From: Chloroflexota bacterium
GTDB lineage: Bacteria; Chloroflexota; Anaerolineae; Anaerolineales; UBA11579
DNA length: 64,000 nt
Direction: 5' to 3'
Assembly (NCBI GenBank): GCA_018662365.1
Contig: JABJGH010000030.1
Coordinates: forward strand, 1-64,000
Under the pieces are notes generated by a model. The model was given only the letters and a program-made list of their open reading frames with translations. It was not told the DNA's origin and did no database searches. Positions 29,405-38,739 of this stretch are shown here, in pieces. Both the position numbers and the translations under genes were made by a program. Each line of letters begins with the position of its first letter. Position 1 is the first letter of the stretch.

Positions 29405-30175
29405 TTACCTGATTTGCCCGGTTACTTCCCCCTCTACTTTGTCAGCCCAGGGCCATAGCTCTGTCCCAGCAGCAGCTTCGCGAACAGCGGGGTCATCAGA
29501 ATAATGCCCTCGGCTTTCGGGAGGCAACAAAACAGCAATCCTACGCATGATCTCATGTCCAATTTCATCTAATTCTTCACGCCGACCTTTTCCGGTTTTT
29601 GTGACTTCAAATGGACCAAAGGACTCTCCAATTCGGATCGTAAGTTTAGCTCGCCGAAATCTAGCCAATGAGGGGAAGATCTTCGTGGCTCCTTCTATCC
29701 CGATGGGCAAGATCTTTGCTTTTGTTCGGTTTGCTAAAAATGCAGCTCCTGGTCTGGCAGGTCGGAGAACCTCAGCCCAGTTACCACCCTCGGGAAAAAT
29801 CGCGATAATGCCCCCCTCATCTATAATTTTTTCGGCCTGCTTTAGAGCAAAAGTTGAACCTGTGCCACGCTTCAATGGCAAATAGCCCCATAATATGGGA
29901 ATTATTTTTAAGATTCCGGGGGCGTGAGGAAATTGATCACCACCCACAAAGTCAATCAGCCAAGGGGAAACCCGAACCAAAGTCGTTGGGTCGACAAAAC
30001 TAAAATGATTGGCAACGATGATCAGAGGGCCACTTTCGGGCAAATTTTCTTCCCCCTCAATTGTGAGATTCGTCAACAGTTTAAATGCGGGGTATGCCAA
30101 CCAATTTAAAAACTGACGGATTGGTCTGCGTTTTTGAAAATCTACTGCTTGCGTCTGAGGATCAACCGTCATCAT
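29405..30175 (-). CDS. plsC: 1-acyl-sn-glycerol-3-phosphate acyltransferase
   Basis: The 256-residue membrane-associated acyltransferase has the HX4D motif NHFSFVDP (about 55-62) and FPEGGNW (motif III, about 125). The PEG-type motif and IGIEGATKIFPS complete the PlsC/LPLAT pattern. It transfers the second acyl chain in phospholipid synthesis. Its ATG overlaps the stop of the upstream MFS gene by one base (TAATG), implying translational coupling. Confidence 0.9.
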   Translation of the reverse strand: MMTVDPQTQAVDFQKRRPIRQFLNWLAYPAFKLLTNLTIEGEENLPESGPLIIVANHFSFVDPTTLVRVSPWLIDFVGGDQFPHAPGILKIIPILWGYLPLKRGTGSTFALKQAEKIIDEGGIIAIFPEGGNWAEVLRPARPGAAFLANRTKAKILPIGIEGATKIFPSLARFRRAKLTIRIGESFGPFEVTKTGKGRREELDEIGHEIMRRIAVLLPPESRGHYSDDPAVREAAAGTELWPWADKVEGEVTGQIR

Positions 30176-31515
30176 TAATCTCCAGAACCAGAGGTGTCTT
30201 CTACTATGGATAGTTTTCGCCCTTCTTCTTCATTCACTCGCTGCAATAAGATCAAACCAAGCACAAGGAAAACCACAATAGATATGATGGCTTGTTTATG
30301 GCCGAGAATTTCCGCTTCGGCTAATATCATCCCTTGCATTGCATAAAAGTCGACCAGTTTATCGGCAAGGTAGCCAAACACAAATGGGCCAATGAAAGAA
30401 GAGGTGCGGCCTACCATGCCAAAGAAGCCAAAAAATTCTGCACTTTGGCCGGGAGGAGCAAAAGCCCCGATCATCGTTCGGCTAAGGGATTGCACACCGG
30501 TTAAGGCAAATCCAGCAACACCACCGATGATGAAGAAACCAGTTAGACCAGAATTAAAATAAATCCCTACAACCGCGGCGATCATTAATAATAAGGATTG
30601 GATCAAACCACGCTTGAATCCAAAACGTTCACCGATCAGGGCATAAATATAAGCGCCCAAGACGCTGAAGACTTGCACAATGATCATAAATATAATCAAT
30701 TGCTGCTGTTCCATACCAAACAAAACAGCACCAAGAATAGCTGCAAAATCCATCGCGGCGAGAATGCCATCGTTGTAGATAAGATAAGCAAGCATAAAAC
30801 GTAAAAATTGCTTGTAATCTTTTACAGATTTGAATGTTTTTTTCAATTTCCTGATTGCTAACCCCAGATAGTTCTCCCCAACCTCTAGGCTTTTTGGTAC
30901 AGCTTTTTCCTTAATCCAAAATACTAAAGGAATAGTAGAGAGGGCATAGAAAATAGCGGTGATTACAAATGATAATCGAACGACAAATGTACCTTCAAAT
31001 GACAAGATCAATCCAAGTACGATCACTAAACAAAGAATTCCGCCTGCTGACCCGATTGCCCACCCCTTGCCAGATACCGCAGCTATTTCTTTCTGGGTGG
31101 CAATCTCTGGTAATAAGGAATTATAAAAAACTTGTCCACCACGATATCCGATCTCAGCCAAGATAAAGAATAACATTCCGGTAAACACACTACCTTTTTC
31201 AACAAAAAATAATAATGCCGTAAATATAATTGAAAGAGATGTCATTGCCAATAATAATGGTTTCTTTTTACCAGAATGGTCTGCGATCGTTCCTAAGATA
31301 GGAGAGATTATTCCAGCAACCACCATGGCGATACCAATTGCAATGCCCCATAATCGCGTACCGTCGGATCCTCCAACAACCTCCCCTTGAAAATATGCTG
31401 AATAAATGGCTAATAAAACAACTGCTGCATAGGCCGAATTCCCAAAATCGTAGAAATACCAAGCCCATTGCTCCCGGTTACTTTTATGTTTTTCATTTTT
31501 CATATCTTTCTCCAA
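30175..31515 (-). CDS. MFS transporter, UMF1/Atg22-like
   Basis: The 446-residue protein begins with a basic tail and WAWYFYDFGNSAYAAVVL, the signature of the UMF1/Atg22 MFS subfamily. It then shows SPILGTIADHSGKKKPLLL and about 12 TM helices. The substrate is unknown; eukaryotic Atg22 effluxes amino acids. First gene of a two-gene operon with plsC. Confidence 0.85.
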   Translation of the reverse strand: MEKDMKNEKHKSNREQWAWYFYDFGNSAYAAVVLLAIYSAYFQGEVVGGSDGTRLWGIAIGIAMVVAGIISPILGTIADHSGKKKPLLLAMTSLSIIFTALLFFVEKGSVFTGMLFFILAEIGYRGGQVFYNSLLPEIATQKEIAAVSGKGWAIGSAGGILCLVIVLGLILSFEGTFVVRLSFVITAIFYALSTIPLVFWIKEKAVPKSLEVGENYLGLAIRKLKKTFKSVKDYKQFLRFMLAYLIYNDGILAAMDFAAILGAVLFGMEQQQLIIFMIIVQVFSVLGAYIYALIGERFGFKRGLIQSLLLMIAAVVGIYFNSGLTGFFIIGGVAGFALTGVQSLSRTMIGAFAPPGQSAEFFGFFGMVGRTSSFIGPFVFGYLADKLVDFYAMQGMILAEAEILGHKQAIISIVVFLVLGLILLQRVNEEEGRKLSIVEDTSGSGD

Positions 31516-31599
31516 TGCATAGGTTAAATAAAAAATTCTCTCTCAGCAGTTTAAACACTTTATTTTGTTGAGGATGCGATAAATATAAAATTAAAATTA

Positions 31600-33138
31600 T
31601 TAACCAGTTGGTAAAAATGGCATATCAGGACCATCTATTTCTAAAAGTTCGGATAATCCAGCCCGCATGGCAATCCGATCATCCCATGGGTATTCAGTTT
31701 CGATAAAGCACATGGACTGCTCATGGCCTTTTCCTAAAACCAAGACAATATCATTTGGTTGCGCTTCGGATAACGCAAAACGAATGGCTTCCCTTCTGTC
31801 AGGTATTCTGAAGAAGGATTCCCCTTCGATTCCCCCCCTACTTTTTGCACCCTCCGCCATCTCCTCTAAAATTCCTAGTAAAGATTCTGTGCGCGGATCT
31901 TCCGCAGTTAAGATGGTTAGGTCCGCATGCTCACTTGAAATTTCTGCCATCATACGCCGTTTTTCTTTGTCCCGTAACCCGGCAGATCCAAACAGGGCGA
32001 TCACCCTTCCTGCCGTAAGGTCTTGCCCCGTTTTCAAGGCTGCTTCAAGTGCAAATGGAGTGTGGGCAAAATCTACCAACGCCAAAAACTCTTGCCCCAA
32101 GGAAATGCGTTCCATCCTGCCTGGTACACCATGAAGCGCTTTTATCCCTTCCTGCACCTGTTCTGGTTTAATGCCCAGTCCAATAATTGTGGCACTGATC
32201 GCAGCAAGACAATTTGCAACATTATAATTTCCAATGAGGGAGGTCTCGATGGGTATTTCAAACCCGGGGCCATGTGCAATAAATTTAAGGGATTCGGGAT
32301 TGTTGATCACATTTGTGGCATAGATATCTGCTTTTGTGTCCAAGCCATAACTAATTCGAGATACTTTCGACCTTTTTGTCAAATCGCTATAAGATCGGTC
32401 ATCAATGTTCAAAACAACTAGAGGCTCTATAGACTGTTTTGATTTGGATGTGGCAAGGCTCTCGAATAACTTTGCTTTTGCATCAAAATATCCTTGATAA
32501 GAACCATGATAATCAAGATGCTCGTGGGTGATGTTGGTAACCACACCGATGTCAAAAACATCCCCTAATACTCTTTTTGCGGCCAGTCCATGAGAAGTAG
32601 TCTCTAATACAGCGTGGGTTAATCCAGCATCGACCATTTGTCGCAAATATTTTTGCAGGTCAAATACCTCAGGGCTGGTGACATGCAGGCCGGTGTCCAT
32701 TTCTTCATCCCCAATGATTGCATTTACCGTGGAAATCATTCCCGCCTTAATGCCTGCTTCTTTCAATATCTGATAAATAAAATTTACCGTTGTTGTTTTT
32801 CCATCTGTCCCGGTGACCCCGATTAATATTATTTGATTGGCGGGGTGATCATAAAATTCGGCTGAAATCTGTGCCATGGCATCTCTAGCGTCTCCCACCC
32901 GGACATAGGGCACTTCTAAACCTTCCATTTCTTTTGTGCCCATCACCGCAGCTGCTCCATTTTCAATAGCCATAGGAATATAGCCATGACCGTCAATTCG
33001 ATCGCTAGTGGCAACAAAAAGATCGCCGGGTACTACCTCTCGGGAATCTACTGCAATACCTGTCACTATTCCTTCAGGAATAGGATTGAAGGTCGGATAA
33101 TTTTGAAATAGTTCGGCAAGTGTTTTTTTGGGCATCAA
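31600..33138 (-). CDS. murE: UDP-N-acetylmuramoyl-tripeptide synthetase MurE
   Basis: The 512-residue Mur ligase has the ATP loop GVTGTDGKTTTVNFI (about 110-124), the central domain with ETTSHGL and NITHEHLDYHGSYQGY, and a C-terminal domain. The substrate-recognition loop reads AEDPRTES instead of the meso-DAP motif DNPRxE. Arg is kept but Asn is replaced by Asp, so the third amino acid cannot be stated; Chloroflexota often use ornithine. It adds the third residue of the peptidoglycan stem peptide. No other mur gene is adjacent. Confidence 0.93.
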   Translation of the reverse strand: MMPKKTLAELFQNYPTFNPIPEGIVTGIAVDSREVVPGDLFVATSDRIDGHGYIPMAIENGAAAVMGTKEMEGLEVPYVRVGDARDAMAQISAEFYDHPANQIILIGVTGTDGKTTTVNFIYQILKEAGIKAGMISTVNAIIGDEEMDTGLHVTSPEVFDLQKYLRQMVDAGLTHAVLETTSHGLAAKRVLGDVFDIGVVTNITHEHLDYHGSYQGYFDAKAKLFESLATSKSKQSIEPLVVLNIDDRSYSDLTKRSKVSRISYGLDTKADIYATNVINNPESLKFIAHGPGFEIPIETSLIGNYNVANCLAAISATIIGLGIKPEQVQEGIKALHGVPGRMERISLGQEFLALVDFAHTPFALEAALKTGQDLTAGRVIALFGSAGLRDKEKRRMMAEISSEHADLTILTAEDPRTESLLGILEEMAEGAKSRGGIEGESFFRIPDRREAIRFALSEAQPNDIVLVLGKGHEQSMCFIETEYPWDDRIAMRAGLSELLEIDGPDMPFLPTG

Positions 33139-33232
33139 AATGTTTCTTTATTAAAAATATTTTGCTATTTTCTTGTTTGGGTTCAAGCTAAAAAACATTG
33201 AAACGAGGAACTTGCATATTTTATCAGATATA

Positions 33233-33267
33233 TAAAAAAAGACGCCCAAGGATAGCCCGGGGCGTCT
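33233..33267 (-). terminator. Intrinsic terminator at the end of the nuo-atp FO region
   Basis: On the minus strand AGACGCCC (33267-33260) pairs with GGGCGTCT (33247-33240) over 8 bp with a 12-nt loop, followed by seven T. It ends the transcript that carries atpI-B-E-F. Confidence 0.9.
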
Positions 33268-33289
33268 GTCTTGTTTTTCTAAAGAGGCC

Positions 33290-34000
33290 TTATTTTACAT
33301 TTTGGCGCATTGTATCTAATTTGCTAGCGACTGAGCCATCAAGCACTTTATCACCAACTCGAATGACCAATCCACCTAAAATGGTGGGGTCAACCTTAAA
33401 CTCTATCGAGCCTTTAACAGTTCCTTCCACAGATTTCTTTTCGCCATCTGTAAGAGGGAGCGCACTGGTTACTACAGCATCGCCTTCAGCACCATCTGCG
33501 ATGACAACTTTACCATCTTTAACACCAGAGAAGAATTCATCGATCAAGGCGTGTTGTCGTTTTTCATCCAAATTCTCACCAAGGAGTTTTTGGGTGGCGG
33601 ACATTGCCAACACTGCAATCTGACCACGAACTTCACCTAAGAGGGCATCACGTTCTTCTGCCACACCCGCTCGAGCTTCATTGGCGGCTTCGCCAGCAAA
33701 CTTTTCGGCAGCGGCTTTGATGTCACGGGCAACTTCCTCAGCACGCTGTGAAGCTTCTCGAACCACCTGGGCAGCCTCAGACTGAGCATCTGCTACGATC
33801 TTTTCTGCCTCAGTTTCGGCGTTTGCACGGGCTTCAGCAGCCACACGGGCATCTTCCATACCTTGGGCGATCTTCTCACGTCGGTCTTCGAGCATCTTGA
33901 TGATTGGGCCATAGACCCAAGCCTTCAAGATCACGAAAAGGACTAAGAAGTTGAAAAGCTGTACAAAGAAATAACCTAAATTAATTCCTAATGCTTCCAA
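33290..34000 (-). CDS. atpF: ATP synthase b subunit fused to the C-terminal domain of delta
   Basis: The 236-residue protein starts with a TTG (AAGGAG six bases upstream). Residues 1-30 form the single TM helix of b, and 30-155 a charged alanine-rich stalk. The stalk ends with LLGENLDEKRQHALIDEFF, the usual end of b. Residues about 173-236 (VVTSALPLTDGEKKS, VDPTILGGLVIRVGDK, DGSVASKL) match only the C-terminal domain of delta. The delta N-terminal six-helix domain, which binds alpha, is absent here and elsewhere in the window. It should form the peripheral stalk; how it grips F1 is unclear. Confidence 0.88.
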   Translation of the reverse strand: MEALGINLGYFFVQLFNFLVLFVILKAWVYGPIIKMLEDRREKIAQGMEDARVAAEARANAETEAEKIVADAQSEAAQVVREASQRAEEVARDIKAAAEKFAGEAANEARAGVAEERDALLGEVRGQIAVLAMSATQKLLGENLDEKRQHALIDEFFSGVKDGKVVIADGAEGDAVVTSALPLTDGEKKSVEGTVKGSIEFKVDPTILGGLVIRVGDKVLDGSVASKLDTMRQNVK

Positions 34001-34018
34001 GAGATTACTCCTTTGTTA

Positions 34019-34261
34019 TTAATTTCCAACCACAAACAAGATCAAGAGAGCAACCACCAAACAGTAAATAGCGACTGCTTCAGCGAATGCAATTCCCAAG
34101 ATCATGTTGGTCTGAATTGTTCCAGTTACATCGGGGTTGCGTCCCATGGCCTGTACTGCACCACTGACAACGATTCCGATTCCAGCGCCAGCGCCGATCG
34201 CGCCGATCATAGCCAATCCTGCGCCAATAAGTTTAGCTGCAATTACGATACTACCTTCCAT
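34019..34261 (-). CDS. atpE: ATP synthase c subunit
   Basis: The 80-residue hairpin has two TM helices: GAGLAMIGAIGAGAGIGIVV and ILGIAFAEAVAIYCLVV, joined by the polar loop GRNPDV. The ion-binding Glu sits in FAEAVAIY. The Ser/Thr and Gln ligands of sodium-type c-rings are not apparent, suggesting proton coupling. Start at the ATG at 34261 with GGAGG ten bases upstream; a longer open frame upstream lacks such a signal. Confidence 0.93.
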   Translation of the reverse strand: MEGSIVIAAKLIGAGLAMIGAIGAGAGIGIVVSGAVQAMGRNPDVTGTIQTNMILGIAFAEAVAIYCLVVALLILFVVGN

Positions 34262-34327
34262 GATTATTAAGCCTCCAATACTTTTATTTAGACGGGATCT
34301 CCGTCTCAAACCTATTTAATAAATTTA

Positions 34328-35344
34328 TTAATGATCGTCGCCATGGGATTCGGTTGCCTGTGACATAAACACCATCGTGAGCATACCGAATACGATTGCT
34401 TGGATCAGACCCACAAAGAACTCGAGCATTAAGAATGCGCTTTGAGCTACAACAGGTACTAATGTACCGATAACAAATAACAATACCGACCCAGCGAAGA
34501 TATTTCCAAATAGACGGAAGCTAAACGAAAGGATCTTTGCGAATTCACCGATCAATTCGAGTAAACCGACTGCAAAGTCGATCACACCGAAGATCGGCAC
34601 GCTAAAGAGCGTTTTGGTATTGAAAAATTTAGTCAAATATTTTGGACCTAAAGCCTTGAAACCCATCCATTGCACCGCAACAACTGCGATAACCGCAAGA
34701 GCAAGGGTAAAATTTAGATCCGTTGATGCCACCCTAATAAAAGGCACGATTAAATAACCGTTGGAAGCCTCATGAGAGTCTTCAGCATGTACATCGTCAG
34801 CAACCACTGCCTCATCGGATTCAACAATGGTGTAAAAACCAGACCAAAGTTCTTCCTTTTCAAAACCATGAACCTCACCATGAGCAGGTTCGAGCCAACC
34901 AATGCTATCCACACCGGGGATCAATTCGGTCCAGTTCCATACAAGTACACTAAGGGTAATTGTTGCAAAAACCGGGAAAATGAACTTTGTCCATTTCCCT
35001 GCAGTTCCCTCGGTGAGATTGTAGAGACCTTCTAACAGACCTTCAACTGCACCAGAAATGCCTTTGGGGAGAGCATCGGGATTCATAGATGCTCGTTTAA
35101 TAGCAATTGCAATCAATATAATGATCACATCGGCTAATAACATCGCCAAAATGGTATTGGTGATATAAAATGGCTGACCGAAAAATGTTAGTCCTGTTTC
35201 AAAGACGTTTTCGGCTGGTAGCTGAATATGCGGTTGAATTGGGGGGTAAGCCTTTGCAGCATAAAACCCAATAATGATGAAAGCAAGTACCCACCAGCGA
35301 TGAACCCCCCAACGCCAGCCAGTTTTCTTTTCAGTTTGCTCCAC
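34328..35344 (-). CDS. atpB: ATP synthase a subunit
   Basis: The 338-residue membrane protein is long for subunit a because of a periplasmic loop of about 50 residues rich in Glu/His/Asp (about 150-200). The key Arg lies in ILSFSFRLFGNIFAG, facing the c-ring Glu. The GTG start has AGGAGG eight bases upstream and overlaps the atpI stop by 14 bases. It forms the proton channel with the c-ring. Confidence 0.95.
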   Translation of the reverse strand: MEQTEKKTGWRWGVHRWWVLAFIIIGFYAAKAYPPIQPHIQLPAENVFETGLTFFGQPFYITNTILAMLLADVIIILIAIAIKRASMNPDALPKGISGAVEGLLEGLYNLTEGTAGKWTKFIFPVFATITLSVLVWNWTELIPGVDSIGWLEPAHGEVHGFEKEELWSGFYTIVESDEAVVADDVHAEDSHEASNGYLIVPFIRVASTDLNFTLALAVIAVVAVQWMGFKALGPKYLTKFFNTKTLFSVPIFGVIDFAVGLLELIGEFAKILSFSFRLFGNIFAGSVLLFVIGTLVPVVAQSAFLMLEFFVGLIQAIVFGMLTMVFMSQATESHGDDH

Positions 35345-35636
35345 TGTCTGCGTCCTCCTGTAATTTTTTTTCTTCAGCAGTCTCGTTTTCAGAATTTAGA
35401 CTAAAACGGGATGTCGTAAATCGGACAGCCCATAATAAGCCTGCGATCGTCGCCGGAATACTCAAGATTATTAAACCAATTGTAAAAAGGTGCTTTGCGC
35501 TATCAAAAACTTTATCTAAATATAGACCCAGAAATACCGCAACAGCAATAATCAAGACTGTTACACAACCCGGAATACCAATCCCAGCAAAAACGAGTTT
35601 AAAAGTATTCGCTTGATCGTTCTTTTGTTGTGTCAT
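35331..35636 (-). CDS. atpI: AtpZ/AtpI-family protein
   Basis: The 101-residue protein has two TM helices: VTVLIIAVAVFLGLYLDKVF and LFTIGLIILSIPATIAGLLW. It is followed by a charged C-terminal tail (Glu/Lys-rich). Position before atpB and size identify it as the ATP-synthase accessory AtpI/AtpZ, implicated in c-ring assembly or Mg uptake. No strong RBS is visible before the ATG. Confidence 0.75.
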   Translation of the reverse strand: MTQQKNDQANTFKLVFAGIGIPGCVTVLIIAVAVFLGLYLDKVFDSAKHLFTIGLIILSIPATIAGLLWAVRFTTSRFSLNSENETAEEKKLQEDADSGAN

Positions 35637-35704
35637 ATCAATCTTGATTAAACGTGAGCATTATATCATAAAGAGATAATGCGTCAATAAATGAGACATT
35701 TTCT

Positions 35705-35738
35705 GCAAAATTAGCTTATTCTTTGATGCTAATTTTGC
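35705..35738. repeat. 11-bp perfect inverted repeat between nuoN and atpI
   Basis: GCAAAATTAGC (35705-35715) and GCTAATTTTGC (35728-35738) pair perfectly with a 12-nt loop in the 119-base gap between nuoN and atpI. It lacks a clear T-run, so it may be an attenuating or processing hairpin rather than a full terminator. Confidence 0.5.
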
Positions 35739-35755
35739 TAAATCTCAATAAAACC

Positions 35756-37186
35756 TTAGAAAAATGAACTCGCCACTTTTTGAGCAAGCTCAAACATTGG
35801 CGCCATGATCACACCCAAGAAAGTAACGCCTAGGACACAGATAATGATAGCCAAACTTTGTGACTTTGCTACTGGGAATGGGACTTCGTCCCCTTCTTGG
35901 CGACGGAGGTATACAAATTTAATGACCGTCAAATAATAGTAAAGGGCGATCACAGCATTCAACACACCGACAACTGCCAACCAGACCATATCGGCTTGAA
36001 TAGCTGCTGAAAAGACGAGTAACTTACCGAAAAAGCCGCCTAGTGGAGGAATTCCACCAAGGGATAAGAAAGTAAATAACATCGCAAAAGCTAAGCCTGG
36101 GCTACGTCGGCTAAATCCAGCATAATCTTCAATCTCATCTGATCCGGTTTGCTTATAATAAATGGCCACAAAACCGAAAGCAGCCAAGTTTGTGAGCAAA
36201 TATGCGGCAATATAATAAACTACACTGATCACCCCTAATGATGAGGCTGCTGCCACGCCCATGAGGATATAGCCTGCATGTCCAATAGAAGAATAGGCGA
36301 GCATTCGTTTGATGTTCGTTTGACGTAAAGCAACCAAGTTTCCAACGGTCATGGTGATCGCAGAAAGGATCGCCAACAGTGTCTGCCATTCAACGGTTAC
36401 AGATGGGAAGGCTACCAACATTACTCGAACCAACACTGCGAACCCAGCCGCTTTGGAAGCCGTGGACAAGAAGCCGGTTACAGGAGTAGGTGCGCCTTCA
36501 TATACATCTGGTGACCAGAAATGAAAGGGGAACATGGAGATTTTAAAACCAAAACCGACAAGTACCAAAATAATACTTGTCATCAATGGCAATGTGGGCA
36601 CGTTTCCAGCAGCAATTGCATCTGCCAGAGCATAAATATCGGTGGTGCCACCAAAACCAAAGAGAAGGCTGAAACCGTACATCATTACGGCGGAAGTCAT
36701 CGCTCCAAATAATAAATATTTAAAACCGGCCTCTGCAGATTTACCGTCTTTGGTTGAGAATCCAGCCATGATATACAGTGGAATTGATGCTGTTTCGATC
36801 GCCAATAAGAGCATGACGAGATCGCCTGCAGCACCCATCAGGGTCATTCCTAAAGTGGAAAGGACCAATAAGCCATAGAATTCACCGCGATCGCCGATCG
36901 CTTCCCAGCCACGTGAGAAGACCACCGTAAAAGCTGCGCCAGCAATAAAGACCAATCTAAAGACAAAAGCCATCCAATCATGGCGGAGCATGCCGCCCCA
37001 GATCACTTCTTCTTCCCCTGGTTGAGCTAAGAGGATGGTTAATACAAAAGTAATCACCAATCCAAACAGTGCAATCCAGTTAAGGGTATCTTTGCCTTCT
37101 TCTTTCAATCTAATGTCAACCAATAGTAAGATCGCGGCCAGCACCAATAATGCAATTTCAGGGAGTATCGCTAAATAATCTACCAT
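35756..37186 (-). CDS. nuoN: NADH-quinone oxidoreductase subunit N
   Basis: The 476-residue antiporter-like subunit has about 14 TM helices. The TM7 lysine region FGFKISMFPFHFWSPDVYEG is intact, with TPVTGFLSTASKAAGF after it and the TM5 Glu in LLLAIETASIPLYIMAG. It forms one of the proton channels in the membrane arm of complex I. It is the last nuo gene, 3 bases after the second nuoM. Confidence 0.95.
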   Translation of the reverse strand: MVDYLAILPEIALLVLAAILLLVDIRLKEEGKDTLNWIALFGLVITFVLTILLAQPGEEEVIWGGMLRHDWMAFVFRLVFIAGAAFTVVFSRGWEAIGDRGEFYGLLVLSTLGMTLMGAAGDLVMLLLAIETASIPLYIMAGFSTKDGKSAEAGFKYLLFGAMTSAVMMYGFSLLFGFGGTTDIYALADAIAAGNVPTLPLMTSIILVLVGFGFKISMFPFHFWSPDVYEGAPTPVTGFLSTASKAAGFAVLVRVMLVAFPSVTVEWQTLLAILSAITMTVGNLVALRQTNIKRMLAYSSIGHAGYILMGVAAASSLGVISVVYYIAAYLLTNLAAFGFVAIYYKQTGSDEIEDYAGFSRRSPGLAFAMLFTFLSLGGIPPLGGFFGKLLVFSAAIQADMVWLAVVGVLNAVIALYYYLTVIKFVYLRRQEGDEVPFPVAKSQSLAIIICVLGVTFLGVIMAPMFELAQKVASSFF

Positions 37187-37189
37187 TTC

Positions 37190-38722
37190 CTAACCTCCCA
37201 CGCCTAGAACAGCCAAAACTGTTTTGACCCCGGTTTCCATCATTGGAACCATCACCGATGGGAAAATACCAATGCCAACCAAGAATAAACAGAGCAGACC
37301 AAGAGCAAACTTTTCGCTTGGTTTCACATCTTTTATATGCCCTTCAAGTTCTTTGGGCAGATCTCCGAAGAAAACTCGCACGATCAATCGAATAATATAT
37401 GCGGCAGTGATCACGATTGAGATCGCTGCAACGATTGCAATCCAACTTTTATTTCCTAGACCAGCCCATGCAGGACCTGCCCAGGCCGCTTTCTCGCCCC
37501 AGAGACCCATGAAGATCGGGAACTCGGCGACAAAACCAGAAAAACCAGGCATACCCATCGAGACAAGACCACCGATAATAAAGGCTAGAGTGGGGATCGG
37601 CATAAATTTAGCGATACCTCCCAGCTTCGATAGGTCTCTAGTATGCGCTTGATCGTAGATCATACCGACCACGGCAAAGAAGAGAGCCGTCATAACACCG
37701 TGGGATACCATCTGAACACTTGCACCCACCATACCGTCATGGTTGAGTGTAGCAAAACCCATCACTACTAATCCCATATGGGAAACGGATGAGAATCCGA
37801 TTACATATTTCATGTCGGTTTGGACCATAGCGATATAAGCACCATAGACCACATTGACAAGAGTGAGGAAGATCATCCAGGGCATATGGAACTTTGCACC
37901 CTCAGGGAGAAGCATAATGCCCACCCGTAAAGCAGCAAAAGCACCCAATTTCATCAACACGCCCGCATGGAACATAGACACTGCGGTGGGTGCTGCCACG
38001 TGACCATCGGGAGACCAGTTATGGAAGGGGAAAATACCGCCCAAAATGGCAAAACCGATAAAGACAAAGGGGAACCAAAGTTTTTGGAATTCAACGGGGA
38101 AGCTCACATCTTGCATAGCGATCATATCGAAACTTGGAACACCAGTGGATTCCCAAGCATAGAAGAACATTGCAAGCGCACCAACCAAGGCGACCACCGA
38201 ACCGATCACCAAATAAAGGGTCAACTTCATCGCTGCGTATTCTCTCGTTTCTTTCCATCCCCAAACAGCAATCAAAATATACATCGGGAACACTGCAATC
38301 TCATAAAAGAAAAACAAAACGAACATATCCAGCGAGACAAATACACCGAAAACGCCGGTGGCTAATAAAAAGAGAAAGGCAAAAAATTCTCTGGGTCTGT
38401 CATCGATGCGTTGAGAAATGATCACACCGGTGAACATCACCAACCCAGTCAATAAGACTAGTGGAGCAGAAATGCCGTCCACAGCCACATAATAATTGAT
38501 GCCCAATGCAGGAAGCCATTCAAATTGATCGATCATTTGATATCCAGCAGCATCTATATCGTAGCTAACAAAAACCACGACGGAAAGCAGGAATGTGATT
38601 AAGCCGATTACCAAGGCTATTTTATAAAAGAGTTTCTTCTTATAGCCTGGAATCAGCATCATCAACAACCCAGAAACTGCCGGGAGAAAAACGATGATAC
38701 TAATAATATAAGGAATTTCCAT
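37190..38722 (-). CDS. nuoM: NuoM-type subunit, second copy, lacking the TM7 lysine
   Basis: The 510-residue NuoM paralogue has the TM5 Glu (FFFYEIAVFPMY, E141) and the TM8 Lys (GVLMKLGAF, K258). The canonical TM7 sequence AFxxKxPxxPxHxWLPDAH reads GFAILGGIFPFHNWSPDGH, so the pumping Lys is Leu227 and LPDAH has become SPDGH. It therefore may have a weakened or different proton path. Tandem with a normal NuoM. Two-NuoM complex I variants have been described; whether this one adds pumping is open. Confidence 0.88.
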   Translation of the reverse strand: MEIPYIISIIVFLPAVSGLLMMLIPGYKKKLFYKIALVIGLITFLLSVVVFVSYDIDAAGYQMIDQFEWLPALGINYYVAVDGISAPLVLLTGLVMFTGVIISQRIDDRPREFFAFLFLLATGVFGVFVSLDMFVLFFFYEIAVFPMYILIAVWGWKETREYAAMKLTLYLVIGSVVALVGALAMFFYAWESTGVPSFDMIAMQDVSFPVEFQKLWFPFVFIGFAILGGIFPFHNWSPDGHVAAPTAVSMFHAGVLMKLGAFAALRVGIMLLPEGAKFHMPWMIFLTLVNVVYGAYIAMVQTDMKYVIGFSSVSHMGLVVMGFATLNHDGMVGASVQMVSHGVMTALFFAVVGMIYDQAHTRDLSKLGGIAKFMPIPTLAFIIGGLVSMGMPGFSGFVAEFPIFMGLWGEKAAWAGPAWAGLGNKSWIAIVAAISIVITAAYIIRLIVRVFFGDLPKELEGHIKDVKPSEKFALGLLCLFLVGIGIFPSVMVPMMETGVKTVLAVLGVGG

Positions 38723-38739
38723 TCGTCACCTCTGCTTGG

